Source of the DNA: Planctomycetes bacterium syqfu
GTDB lineage: Bacteria > Planctomycetota > Phycisphaerae > Phycisphaerales > Phycisphaeraceae
NCBI GenBank assembly: GCA_020974905.1
Contig: CP087563.1
Location: forward strand, 1,240,001 to 1,304,000
Reading direction: 5' to 3'
Length of the DNA: 64,000 nt
Shown: piece after piece, positions 28,178 to 37,131 of the stretch
Layout of the letters: every line of letters begins with the position of its first letter
Position numbering within the stretch: the first letter of the stretch is position 1
Notes under the pieces: generated by a model
The model's input: only the letters and a program-made list of their open reading frames with translations
Database searches by the model: none
What the model was told of the DNA's origin: nothing
Made by a program: the position numbers and the translations under genes

Positions 28178-29248
28178 ATGTTCTACCGATGCATCACAAT
28201 GTGTCTGCTGATCCTGTCCTTAGCCGCTTTACCCTTGCCAGCAGATGATCCGCCTGCCAATGCCAATACCGGTGGCGCAGCAGGCGCTGTCACACCTGAC
28301 AACAGTACGGCACATGGTGAAGGAGATACTGACACAACTCCAGAAGCAGCACAGGCAAACAATCCTCCAGAACCTGTGAACATTGCCACGGATGATCAGA
28401 TGGAAAACGCTCGAAAACTTCACTACACCTACGAGCAAAAAGAAAAAGCCTCAGCAGAAGCCGAAAAACGGCAGAAAGAAAATACCCGTCGAATCAAGAG
28501 CCTCGTGGATGGTGTGAATTACGTGACGCAGGCGATGAATGAAAACCGTAACGGCTCAGACACTTCATCTCAATCCGCCCAACTGCATCAGGCATCTTTC
28601 AAGCTCGTTGTCATCCCCAATCTCATCGAGCCTGTCCCCGGTGTCCAAGGCGACTATCACGTCAAACTCACCATTGAAGATCAATCACCGCAACTGAAAA
28701 ACATCACTGACAACACCGTCAAAGCACAACTCAAGCGTGAACACATGCTGCTGAAAAATGCACTCCAGTCTATCGACATCACGCTTGACACCCAGCAACA
28801 ACTCACCCTCAAACTCAAAGGTGAACTGGTCATGGAAATCAGCGAACCTTTTTTGAATCTCCAGCAATGGCAAGGCCCACGCGAACTCAAATTCAAAGTC
28901 ACGCGAACCTTTGAACCTCAAATTGAAAGCATTGATTTTTATGCGGTCACCGGTGGTCGACTGGCAAAAGTCGACACCTTGCTACAGGATGTCCCGCATG
29001 TTGCTTTGGTGACCTTTAACCGTCCACCGCGTCAATTACAGGGGCGCATTCACATGCGCGCTGGCGGTCAGATTCTCACCATGCAAGCTGCAAGACTTCG
29101 CGAAAATCCACGACAGTATGTCACGCAAACCTTTCTCCCATCTCAAACCAACAATTCACAGGCTGACGATGTGGGCTTGCCAACACCTGCCAATCTCAAC
29201 AACTCCCAAACGGCCCCGAACAATGAGCAGTCCGGAGGTGCATCATGA
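28178..29248 (+). CDS. Small exported protein of unknown function
   Basis: This 356-residue protein begins with a signal peptide (CITMCLLILSLAALPLPAD). A low-complexity linker rich in Ala, Asn, Thr and Pro follows, then a charged helix (EQKEKASAEAEKRQKENTRR) and a beta-rich domain from about residue 130 (LHQASFKLVVIPNLIEPV, DITLDTQQQLTLKLKGELVM). The tail is Asn/Gln-rich. It resembles no family I know. GGGAGA lies before the ATG, which follows the previous stop by 22 bases. Its TGA overlaps the ATG of the next gene (ATGA), so the two are translationally coupled. Confidence 0.75.
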   Translation: MFYRCITMCLLILSLAALPLPADDPPANANTGGAAGAVTPDNSTAHGEGDTDTTPEAAQANNPPEPVNIATDDQMENARKLHYTYEQKEKASAEAEKRQKENTRRIKSLVDGVNYVTQAMNENRNGSDTSSQSAQLHQASFKLVVIPNLIEPVPGVQGDYHVKLTIEDQSPQLKNITDNTVKAQLKREHMLLKNALQSIDITLDTQQQLTLKLKGELVMEISEPFLNLQQWQGPRELKFKVTRTFEPQIESIDFYAVTGGRLAKVDTLLQDVPHVALVTFNRPPRQLQGRIHMRAGGQILTMQAARLRENPRQYVTQTFLPSQTNNSQADDVGLPTPANLNNSQTAPNNEQSGGAS

Positions 29249-32200
29249 AGTTTTTTTCACCCCGACACTTTTTGATGCTCTTGTTCCTCAGCAGTTCAAT
29301 CTTCGCCCAACCTACAGACACCAATGGTGACAACTCCAAACTCCGCCCCAATGTCAACGGTAACTGGATGGTCGGATACCAGGATGCCGAACTTGGCTTT
29401 GTCGAAGGCTCAGCAACGATTGATCGCAACAATGTCACCGTCAACCTGTATCACCCTGAAGATGGCAGCATCCACACGCTCCACTCCGTCAGTGTTCAAT
29501 GGCTGAGTCAAACACGCATGCGCGTGCGTCTGCACGGCGAAAGTCCACATGGTAAAAAAGTAGAAAAGCCCGACATTGCAGACATGGTCAAGCTGGAAGT
29601 CTCACCTCAACGTGATCTCGTCGAAATCAAGTCCGGCCCCTACGAAGACACGATCCCTGTCAAGCTCGCATTGGAAGCATGGGGAGAGTATGTCGATGTG
29701 GAGCTTGATTACAAGGACGATGTCTTCACCGGACAATGGTTTTATGTTGCTGATCCGCAAACGCAACGCAATGCCAACGGTTTTGGGCGTGTTGGGAATT
29801 TCAAGATTGATGAAGTCGAAGGCAAGCAGTATGCCAGCCAAAGTGGTGTTGAAGTCTGGGAACGCAAGAAGACGAGAATTCTTGCCTCTTGTGTCATTGG
29901 TGATCAAATGCACTATGACCATGACATCTACGACTATCCTTACCCCTGGGCAGAAGGTCAGGAAAGCCCCTATGGTCACACCCGATCCATTTTCGTGGTC
30001 GGTGAGAATCTACCCAAGAACTATGCTGATCCAGCAGCGTTTGAATCCGGTGATCCGGAGCATATCCGATATCGCACCAATATCTATGACGATCAAAAAA
30101 GCATCGCCTACAACAAACCTTTCTTCGACAAGGCATGGCAATCACTGCTCTCAAAATACGATGAATCCGTCCATGATGAATTACTCAGCAAGCAAGCCAT
30201 CATCGTCACCGCCTATATGGACGAAGGTGTCATCCCCGGCCCGCAGCATTTCAAACTCAATGGCGCCCCCGCCAATTGGACGTTGCAGTTCGGTGATAAC
30301 CTTGGCACGCTGAGTTTTGTCCGCAAAGTCACTAACGCCCAGGAATATGAAACACTCACCGACGTTCTGCGCCCAAGCGAGATCTATCTGCAGGTGTACA
30401 CCAAGCACAAAATGCCTTTGGATGAAATCCCCTTGTTTTTAGGGCTTAAAGACGCCTTATTGGAACTGGATCAAGATACCGGCGAACTCAAATTTATCCC
30501 AACACCTCAGCAAGCCCCCACCGATGAAGTCATTCGTGAAAGTGGTGACAATACAACAGCAAACAATGAATCAACGGACGCCAGTGAAACTTCCGTAGAG
30601 AATGTCGATGAACAGACAGAGGAAGAACCGGACAATTACACACTTGTCGTCAAAAAAGTCCCACATCCAGTGACCATGTCCAGCCGTAAACCGCCTAAGA
30701 CAGGTCAGTTTTATCGATCCGAACCGATCGTTCTCATCGGCGCCTATGATCCGGCACCAAAGGACATCCGTTTACACATCCGCGTCAACAAAGATGACAC
30801 ACTCAATGCGATGATTGCCAAGGAAGGTTTACTGCAAATTGATCCAGCAGTCACCACAGTGAATGTCAGGCACATTCCTGCGGACCTCGGGAGTACGTGG
30901 CTTGAAGCGCTCATCAAAGCTGCGAGTTGTCATGATGATGTCGAGCCGGTGGAACTCCGACAGAAAACGGCACATCGTGTGGATACCATCAGCAACCTGA
31001 TCGTTTCCGAACTGAGTATCGCGCGCAACTATGTGACGCTTGGTGATCATGCTGCCATGCTGTTATTGCGTGAGGAATTCATCAAGGCCTCCCAGGAACA
31101 ACTGGACTTTCTCAACGGCATCCAGGGACAAGCCATGCTCTGGACGTGGGCGAACATGATCCGCCCACAGATGTCTGACCGCAACTCTGCCTTTCATCAC
31201 GTAACCGTGACCGCTCCCAATGGTGATCCGCTGTATTTCAGTGCCATTTGGCAGGTCGATTGGATCAGTGAATACTTTGGCATCACCCCAAGACGTGCCA
31301 GAGAATGGTCCAATCGTGCTCTGGCCGAAGGAATGGAGAACCTCAAAGCCCAGATCAGTCAAGCCATGTCTGATGCCAAAGGGATCGACACCTGCGATCT
31401 TGAAGATTTATTGGAGTTAACCGGCTACGGCTTTGATGCCATGGTCGATCGTGTCAAACAACGATTGGTAAAAATCGAGCAAGTCGGCGATCCTGCCAGA
31501 ACGCAGTGGGTTCCCGATTTGCCTGCCCATGCTGCTGTCTCAAGTCTGCATCAATTGGCTGATGCTGTTCAGGCACAGGAAGAATACGCCAAGCTCGACA
31601 CCGCCTTTGCCATCACGTGCGCTGCGTTGGTTGCCATCCCCATCGCCTCCGGTGGCAGTGTGGTCGGCACGGCCATCGCCTACGGCATTGACCTGGCGGA
31701 CCTGGGTATCACCCTTGCCACACAGGTCCCCGAGTACATCGAAGACAAAGAACGTGTCGCCTTTGCCCGCAACGCCATGATGGTGCTCGGTAGTGACCGC
31801 TTAGCCGAAGCCAAAGCGCGCGAGATGTCTGCTGTGGAACTTGGACTTTCAGTTCTGGGCGCAGGAATTGGCGGCGTTGCAGGTCGGGCCCAATTTCTCG
31901 ATTCCATCCGAAACATCCCCATCCGCCAACTTCGTAGAGAAGGTGCGCGCCTTGCTAAACAGGTTCAAAGCGGTGGTCTTGATGCACTCAAACAACTCGG
32001 CCCCGAAGATCAGGCCAAGTATATGGCCTATATCGCGGATATCAAACAGATCAGCCGCAACGCGCGCACGGGACGATTGGGTTTGACATGGTCGCAGCAC
32101 AAAGCACTACGTCGCTTTGAGAATCTGCAAAAGCAAGCCCAGGAATTGGCAGCGGCAACCGCACGCAACACCGACGAAGTAGCATCCGGTGCAACCAACA

Positions 32201-35200
32201 CCACCAGAGCAACCAACGCCGCAGCAGACGCTGGCAACACCACTGCCGATGCGACAAGTACCGTAGCGCGCGATTCGCGACATCAACTTGATGGCATGCG
32301 TTACGAAGACTTGCCTGCGGTCTCCCGTGCTGATGATGTCCCGCCAACGACTGTTGCACGTCGAACCGATGAAGCGACGGAGCAACCCGGTATGGCAGAT
32401 GCCCTCAATCGCGCAGGTCGTGACGGTGAACTGCCCACCAATCCACATCAGCCGGACATGCCAGCGAATCCATCACGGAACACGCAACCCGATGCCCCGG
32501 ACATGCCACATCGTCCAGCCGATACGGTTGCCCCTGATGTACCAAGACGCACAGCAGATGTTGATTCGCCAGAGATGTCTCGCCGTGTCAATGAACCTGA
32601 TACCCCTGCTTCACCGACACGAACCGCCGAAACAAACACACCGACGCGGACAGCCAACAACACCACTGCAACCCCGCGTCAGCCAGCGAACACCAACACA
32701 CCCACAACACCAAGGCGGACTGCCACTAGCAATACACCAACGGATGTGAATAAGACACGGCGTTTTGATGACGGTTTTGACGACAACATTCCACCAGCCA
32801 CACCACGTCGTGCTGCAGATACTGATATGCCAACGCAACCACGCCGCACCGCATCGGACACTGTCCCATCGGATGCCAATAAAACCCGACGGTTTAACGA
32901 TGGGTTTGATGACAATATCCCGCCTGCAACACCCGCAACACCAAGACGGACCACAACGTCCAACACACCAAACAATCCAACACGCAACGCGACCGCGCAG
33001 CCGCCAATCAACACGCGAACTGCCAACAGCACCTTGCCCCCCATGCCACGTCGGACAGCAGATGATCTCTTACCACCAGCACCAAGACCGACGCGTTCTG
33101 CGAGAACCACTGACACCTCACCGGTCACCAATCGTTCACGTACTGCCGCCAATGACGCGTCAACCGATGTGAACAAAACACGTCGTTTTGAAGACGGCTT
33201 TGATGACAATATCCCCCCTGCCCCGCCGTTGACCAAAGCTGATATTGATCCGCCGCGTGCAAGGGATGTCGATCCGTCAGTGCGTCGTCCGGTTACGCAG
33301 GAGCAAGCTGATGACATTGCCATGCGATTAAATAGCCGCCTGGATGCCTCGAAAAACTCTATGACCAGACTTGAGGATCAAATCAAGAACGGCAATCTAC
33401 AAGTCAGTCCCAAAGTCAAACGTGCCTTACAGGATCGGATTGACAATCTCAGCCAACGCAAAGCCATTCTTGATGATGTCCTTGAAGGCTTGAAAAACGG
33501 CAAGCATCACGATCTTTCCGATGCGGACATGCGTTGGCTCACCGGCCGTGATGTCGATCTGTCCCCGACTCAGCGTGCTCTTTTGAAAAACACACTCATG
33601 ACCGACTTCGGCGGTAGCTGGAAAGCAGCAACCGACAACCTCATGGGCTCGCCGACCGACAAGATTTTGCTACAGAAACTCGGCACACTGCGTAAACATG
33701 AAGTCGATAAACTTCTTGATGACATCATGCGCAGAATCGAAGCCAAGACCGGCCAGAAACTCGAAGCACAGGCCTTTGGATCAACCAATCTCACCAGTGA
33801 TTATGACCTGTCCATCAAAGGTCCTGGTGCCGAACGTGTCATCACGGAATTCAACACACGCTATCGCAAACTCTATGGAGGGCGTGAAAGCGGTACGGTT
33901 TTTGACACCAATGTCTATACCGACCCGGTGTACTCCTTCATCCCACCGGACTCCGCGTTGGCTAAAGCGTTAGGCCCCAAGGGAGCTGACGATGTCCAAC
34001 AGTTCATGTACGAACATATGGCCAACGCCAAATACATGACACCCGGTCAGTGGCAAAAGCATGTCGAACAAGTCCTCGAAGCAACACCCGGACGGCACAA
34101 AGGTGCTATCAAACGATTGCTCGAGGAAGTCGAATCGCGCGAGTTTGCATCGCGTGCTGCCATCAACAAACGCATCAATGAATTGGGACTGGACCCATCG
34201 GACGGCAATTCAAGACTGCGTGCTCAAAATGATCTGTATGGTCAAACACTCACGCGCATTGATGAATTGCGTCAATATCAAAATGGACTGGATTTGCTGG
34301 CTGATGGCAAACCCGCAAGTTTCAAGATACCGCGCAAAGATCAAAGCAGCGCCTTTGCCAGCAATCTCCGTCGATATAACGAATTGATCAGTGATACCAA
34401 TCCTGCCACCAAAGCAGCTTCCAAAACCAAGGCCAAAGAATTGCTTGATCGGATGCGTACTTCCCTGTCGGGTAATCTCCGAAATAACCAGGGTGCAGCG
34501 TTGTACTATGCGTCCGAAGCCTACCAAACCGAAGGCACAATCAAGCATGTCGTCGGTGAGTTGCAAAAGGATAAACGCGTCATCGACCCGGACCTTCTCA
34601 AATCTCCCTTGGCAGAAGAACCGCCATTAACACGCGGTCAATACATCAACTCATTTAACGAGAACCGTGGCAACCTGTTTAAAGAACTCAACGACAAAGG
34701 TGTCCTTGATGATGCAGGCCGGTTCCGTCGTGATCTGACCAAACTGGATGATCAAGGCAATATCGTCCCGTTAACCGAAGCGGAACTCTACAAGATTGCC
34801 AAGAAAAGTGCGATGAAGACGAGTAAATATTTCGTCCGTCAGTTGGATGCAGCGCATCGCGCAGGCGTGGACTTGAAACATATTCTCGGCGAAGACCTGA
34901 CACGCGTGATTGATGAAACGGTTGCCTTGGAGAAGGTACGTAATGATGGTGATGCTTTTGCCCTTGCATTAAAGAAGTTGAAACTCACGCCCGAACAATT
35001 TGTCAATCGTGCGATGGAAGCTTCGGATTTATTGACAGGCGCGACACATCGTTTCTCACCGGTCCGCAGTGTTGGCGATGACCTGACCAAACACTTTGAC
35101 CAACTGGACGATGACTTGGCTGAGTTCCGTCGATTTAATCGTCCTGCTGATGGGTCTGAAGCACGCCCACGACGTCTTAGTCGATCAGAGTTAAGACATC

Positions 35201-36804
35201 GATTGGATGACAATCCCACCATGCGTTTTAACGATCAGTTTGATGAAAATATCCCAAGTGCATCACGTGCGGACTTGCCACGCACCACACGGATCAGCGA
35301 TGACTTTGATGCCAACCTGCCGACAGTTAACCGAACGGACATCCCCAAAACCACAAGAATCAAGGACGGGTTTGATGACAATCTGCCCACCGCCAGCAGA
35401 ACGGATTTACCCTCGACCAAGCGGATCAAGGATGGTTTTGACGAAAACCTGCCCGGCACATCAAGAACTGAACTGCCCAATTCAACCAAGCGTTTTGATG
35501 ATGTCCTGCCAACTCCCAGCAAGACCTTGCCAAACGGAACCAAACGATTTGATGACGTGTTGCCCAATCCCAGAACGCCGGATGCGCGCGATTTGCCAAC
35601 GCCTTCGTCGCGTATGCCGGAAGTTGATGACGGATTAACCCCACGGGTATCGACACAACTTGATCCCCATGCGCCGATCCGGGTTGGCAATGATCCCAAC
35701 GCGCCGGTGTTTGGCGGGTTTGGTGCAGGTCCGGCTCCATTGCCTGCGCCGCGTCTTAATCCGCAGCCGATTCCCGGTGGGTTTGGGTTTAATCCTGCTG
35801 CCAGAAACAATCCGTTTGACGTCCCGACGCCTGCCCCACCCAAGCCTGCAGACTTTGGATTTGTACCGGCTGCTCCCAAAGCCAAACCGGTTGAACTGCC
35901 TAAATCATTTAATCAGGCTGCTCAACCCGCCCCACTACCAACGCGAACTTACAACACAGGCGATGTGGTCAAAACGGCGGACGGCAAGGAGTTGACGGTT
36001 GGTAAGCCCATTGGTGAAGGTGCCTACAGTCGTGTCTATGCAATCAAGGAACGCCCCGGTGAAGTGATCAAATTCCTCAAGACCGATGCTGCAGAAAAGG
36101 CGGGGCGCGACGTGATCGAAATGGTGCATGATGCCAAGCGAATCAGCGATCTGTTGGATGCCCGTGGCATCCGTCAAATGAAAGTCACCGAGATCAATCC
36201 CGATCCTGCCAACCCGTATGTGATTGTTGAAAAGCTACCGGACGAGGGAAAACTGGTGGATCACAAAGACCTGTATAACGCTGCAGAAGCAGGTAAACGC
36301 CAGGAAATGATTGAAGCTGGCAAATGGTCGGACCAACATGAAGAAGCCGTGCTGGATCTGTATGCAGAGATGGCTCGGAAAAATATCATCTGGTATGACG
36401 GTCATCTGGATAACGTCTACTTCATCCCCGTCAAAATGCCTGATGGCAAGACCAAGCTCAAGGCTGGTGTGATTGATCATGACATGATCGGTGACTGGGA
36501 TTCACTGAGTCCTGCAATGCGTGAAAAGATCAATGATCTGACCCTTAAAAACCGTAACGAAAACATGGCATCACTTAAGACACATGACCTGCTTTATGAC
36601 TATGGCTCGGCCCAGGAGTTCATGACCAAGATGCTGGAATTAAAACGGTTCGTCAACTACGACTATCATGCTCATGAATTCGAGTCGCTGATCATGAACC
36701 TTGATACCGTTCGCAGCTATTTCAAACTCGAAGAATACCTTGGCCCCGGTGCCAAAACACAGAGTTATCGCCTGCCAGAGCGTCAGTATCGTTCAGCAGC
36801 ATGA
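29245..36804 (+). CDS. Giant exported protein with nucleotidyltransferase-like and kinase-like domains
   Basis: This is a 2519-residue protein. The signal peptide (HFLMLLFLSSSIFA) is followed by beta-rich N-terminal domains to about 480 and a helical region. Two hydrophobic segments follow (about 787-820, LVAIPIASGGSVVGTAIAYG, and 865-880), as in pre-toxin regions of polymorphic toxins. A Thr/Pro/Arg-rich linker (about 970-1330) precedes a nucleotidyltransferase-like domain with Gly1512-Ser1513 and Asp1519-x-Asp1521 in FGSTNLTSDYDLSIKG, and possibly Asp1554. A second linker (about 1985-2230) leads to a kinase-like domain: GEGAYSRVYAI (2257-2267), Lys2276, HLDN (2387-2390) and IDHD (2410-2413). 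Nine copies of an [RK][FI]xDxFDxN[IL]P-type motif, two shortened, lie in the linkers. It is the last gene of the operon. The function is not known. Confidence 0.85.
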   Translation: MKFFSPRHFLMLLFLSSSIFAQPTDTNGDNSKLRPNVNGNWMVGYQDAELGFVEGSATIDRNNVTVNLYHPEDGSIHTLHSVSVQWLSQTRMRVRLHGESPHGKKVEKPDIADMVKLEVSPQRDLVEIKSGPYEDTIPVKLALEAWGEYVDVELDYKDDVFTGQWFYVADPQTQRNANGFGRVGNFKIDEVEGKQYASQSGVEVWERKKTRILASCVIGDQMHYDHDIYDYPYPWAEGQESPYGHTRSIFVVGENLPKNYADPAAFESGDPEHIRYRTNIYDDQKSIAYNKPFFDKAWQSLLSKYDESVHDELLSKQAIIVTAYMDEGVIPGPQHFKLNGAPANWTLQFGDNLGTLSFVRKVTNAQEYETLTDVLRPSEIYLQVYTKHKMPLDEIPLFLGLKDALLELDQDTGELKFIPTPQQAPTDEVIRESGDNTTANNESTDASETSVENVDEQTEEEPDNYTLVVKKVPHPVTMSSRKPPKTGQFYRSEPIVLIGAYDPAPKDIRLHIRVNKDDTLNAMIAKEGLLQIDPAVTTVNVRHIPADLGSTWLEALIKAASCHDDVEPVELRQKTAHRVDTISNLIVSELSIARNYVTLGDHAAMLLLREEFIKASQEQLDFLNGIQGQAMLWTWANMIRPQMSDRNSAFHHVTVTAPNGDPLYFSAIWQVDWISEYFGITPRRAREWSNRALAEGMENLKAQISQAMSDAKGIDTCDLEDLLELTGYGFDAMVDRVKQRLVKIEQVGDPARTQWVPDLPAHAAVSSLHQLADAVQAQEEYAKLDTAFAITCAALVAIPIASGGSVVGTAIAYGIDLADLGITLATQVPEYIEDKERVAFARNAMMVLGSDRLAEAKAREMSAVELGLSVLGAGIGGVAGRAQFLDSIRNIPIRQLRREGARLAKQVQSGGLDALKQLGPEDQAKYMAYIADIKQISRNARTGRLGLTWSQHKALRRFENLQKQAQELAAATARNTDEVASGATNTTRATNAAADAGNTTADATSTVARDSRHQLDGMRYEDLPAVSRADDVPPTTVARRTDEATEQPGMADALNRAGRDGELPTNPHQPDMPANPSRNTQPDAPDMPHRPADTVAPDVPRRTADVDSPEMSRRVNEPDTPASPTRTAETNTPTRTANNTTATPRQPANTNTPTTPRRTATSNTPTDVNKTRRFDDGFDDNIPPATPRRAADTDMPTQPRRTASDTVPSDANKTRRFNDGFDDNIPPATPATPRRTTTSNTPNNPTRNATAQPPINTRTANSTLPPMPRRTADDLLPPAPRPTRSARTTDTSPVTNRSRTAANDASTDVNKTRRFEDGFDDNIPPAPPLTKADIDPPRARDVDPSVRRPVTQEQADDIAMRLNSRLDASKNSMTRLEDQIKNGNLQVSPKVKRALQDRIDNLSQRKAILDDVLEGLKNGKHHDLSDADMRWLTGRDVDLSPTQRALLKNTLMTDFGGSWKAATDNLMGSPTDKILLQKLGTLRKHEVDKLLDDIMRRIEAKTGQKLEAQAFGSTNLTSDYDLSIKGPGAERVITEFNTRYRKLYGGRESGTVFDTNVYTDPVYSFIPPDSALAKALGPKGADDVQQFMYEHMANAKYMTPGQWQKHVEQVLEATPGRHKGAIKRLLEEVESREFASRAAINKRINELGLDPSDGNSRLRAQNDLYGQTLTRIDELRQYQNGLDLLADGKPASFKIPRKDQSSAFASNLRRYNELISDTNPATKAASKTKAKELLDRMRTSLSGNLRNNQGAALYYASEAYQTEGTIKHVVGELQKDKRVIDPDLLKSPLAEEPPLTRGQYINSFNENRGNLFKELNDKGVLDDAGRFRRDLTKLDDQGNIVPLTEAELYKIAKKSAMKTSKYFVRQLDAAHRAGVDLKHILGEDLTRVIDETVALEKVRNDGDAFALALKKLKLTPEQFVNRAMEASDLLTGATHRFSPVRSVGDDLTKHFDQLDDDLAEFRRFNRPADGSEARPRRLSRSELRHRLDDNPTMRFNDQFDENIPSASRADLPRTTRISDDFDANLPTVNRTDIPKTTRIKDGFDDNLPTASRTDLPSTKRIKDGFDENLPGTSRTELPNSTKRFDDVLPTPSKTLPNGTKRFDDVLPNPRTPDARDLPTPSSRMPEVDDGLTPRVSTQLDPHAPIRVGNDPNAPVFGGFGAGPAPLPAPRLNPQPIPGGFGFNPAARNNPFDVPTPAPPKPADFGFVPAAPKAKPVELPKSFNQAAQPAPLPTRTYNTGDVVKTADGKELTVGKPIGEGAYSRVYAIKERPGEVIKFLKTDAAEKAGRDVIEMVHDAKRISDLLDARGIRQMKVTEINPDPANPYVIVEKLPDEGKLVDHKDLYNAAEAGKRQEMIEAGKWSDQHEEAVLDLYAEMARKNIIWYDGHLDNVYFIPVKMPDGKTKLKAGVIDHDMIGDWDSLSPAMREKINDLTLKNRNENMASLKTHDLLYDYGSAQEFMTKMLELKRFVNYDYHAHEFESLIMNLDTVRSYFKLEEYLGPGAKTQSYRLPERQYRSAA

Positions 36805-36867
36805 GTTGTTTCACAATGACATAGTGAAGAAAAAACAGGTAATTTTCATTCGGGTAAAGATAGACAT

Positions 36868-36901
36868 AAAAAAACCGCAAACCATTCGGAATGCGGTTTT
36901 T
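36868..36901. terminator. Bidirectional terminator at the operon end
   Basis: An A-run, then ACCGCA pairing with TGCGGT around a 12-base loop, then TTTTT. It works on both strands: for the giant gene (plus) and, before the island entered, for tRNA-Val (minus). Confidence 0.85.
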
Positions 36902-36904
36902 ACA

Positions 36905-36952
36905 AAATGGGCGATACCGGACTCGAACCAGTGACATCATCGGTGTAAACGA
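36905..36952. repeat. attL: 48-bp direct repeat, 3' part of tRNA-Val
   Basis: This copy is identical over 48 bases to 45779-45826. It contains the 3' half of the tRNA-Val gene (T-arm, variable loop, anticodon stem 3' side) but no 5' half, so it is the remnant end of a tRNA-targeted integration. Confidence 0.95.
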
Positions 36953-36971
36953 GATTCACCCGGGACTACAA

Positions 36972-37003
36972 CCCTCACAAACCACTGCCACATCCCTCAC
37001 AAA
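36972..37003 (+). repeat. Two direct CCCTCACAAA repeats next to attL
   Basis: CCCTCACAAA occurs at 36972-36981 and 36994-37003, 22 bases apart (two helical turns), just inside attL. The spacing suits arm-type binding sites for the integrase or an excisionase. Confidence 0.5.
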
Positions 37004-37084
37004 ACACGGCTATAAACTACCCTGTACACTTTACTTAAATACACAAACAGTCGCAACCCGGCTCACTGGGGATTCGTGGAGATT

Positions 37085-37099
37085 CGGGTAGTCTACCCG
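37085..37099. promoter_or_regulatory. Island-end palindrome, left copy
   Basis: CGGGTAG-T-CTACCCG is a perfect 15-base dyad followed by GTTGGATT. Its near twin sits at 45690-45704 at the other end, in the same orientation, between attR and the integrase. Confidence 0.55.
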
Positions 37100-37131
37100 G
37101 TTGGATTTTCGGCTAAACTGCTACAATTCGA

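Noticed and set aside
32679-33323. Minus-strand frames across the Thr/Pro/Arg-rich linker
   Set aside because: These are shadows of low-complexity codons in the giant protein.
36905-36952. A second functional tRNA-Val gene
   Set aside because: Only the 3' half is present; it is the att remnant.
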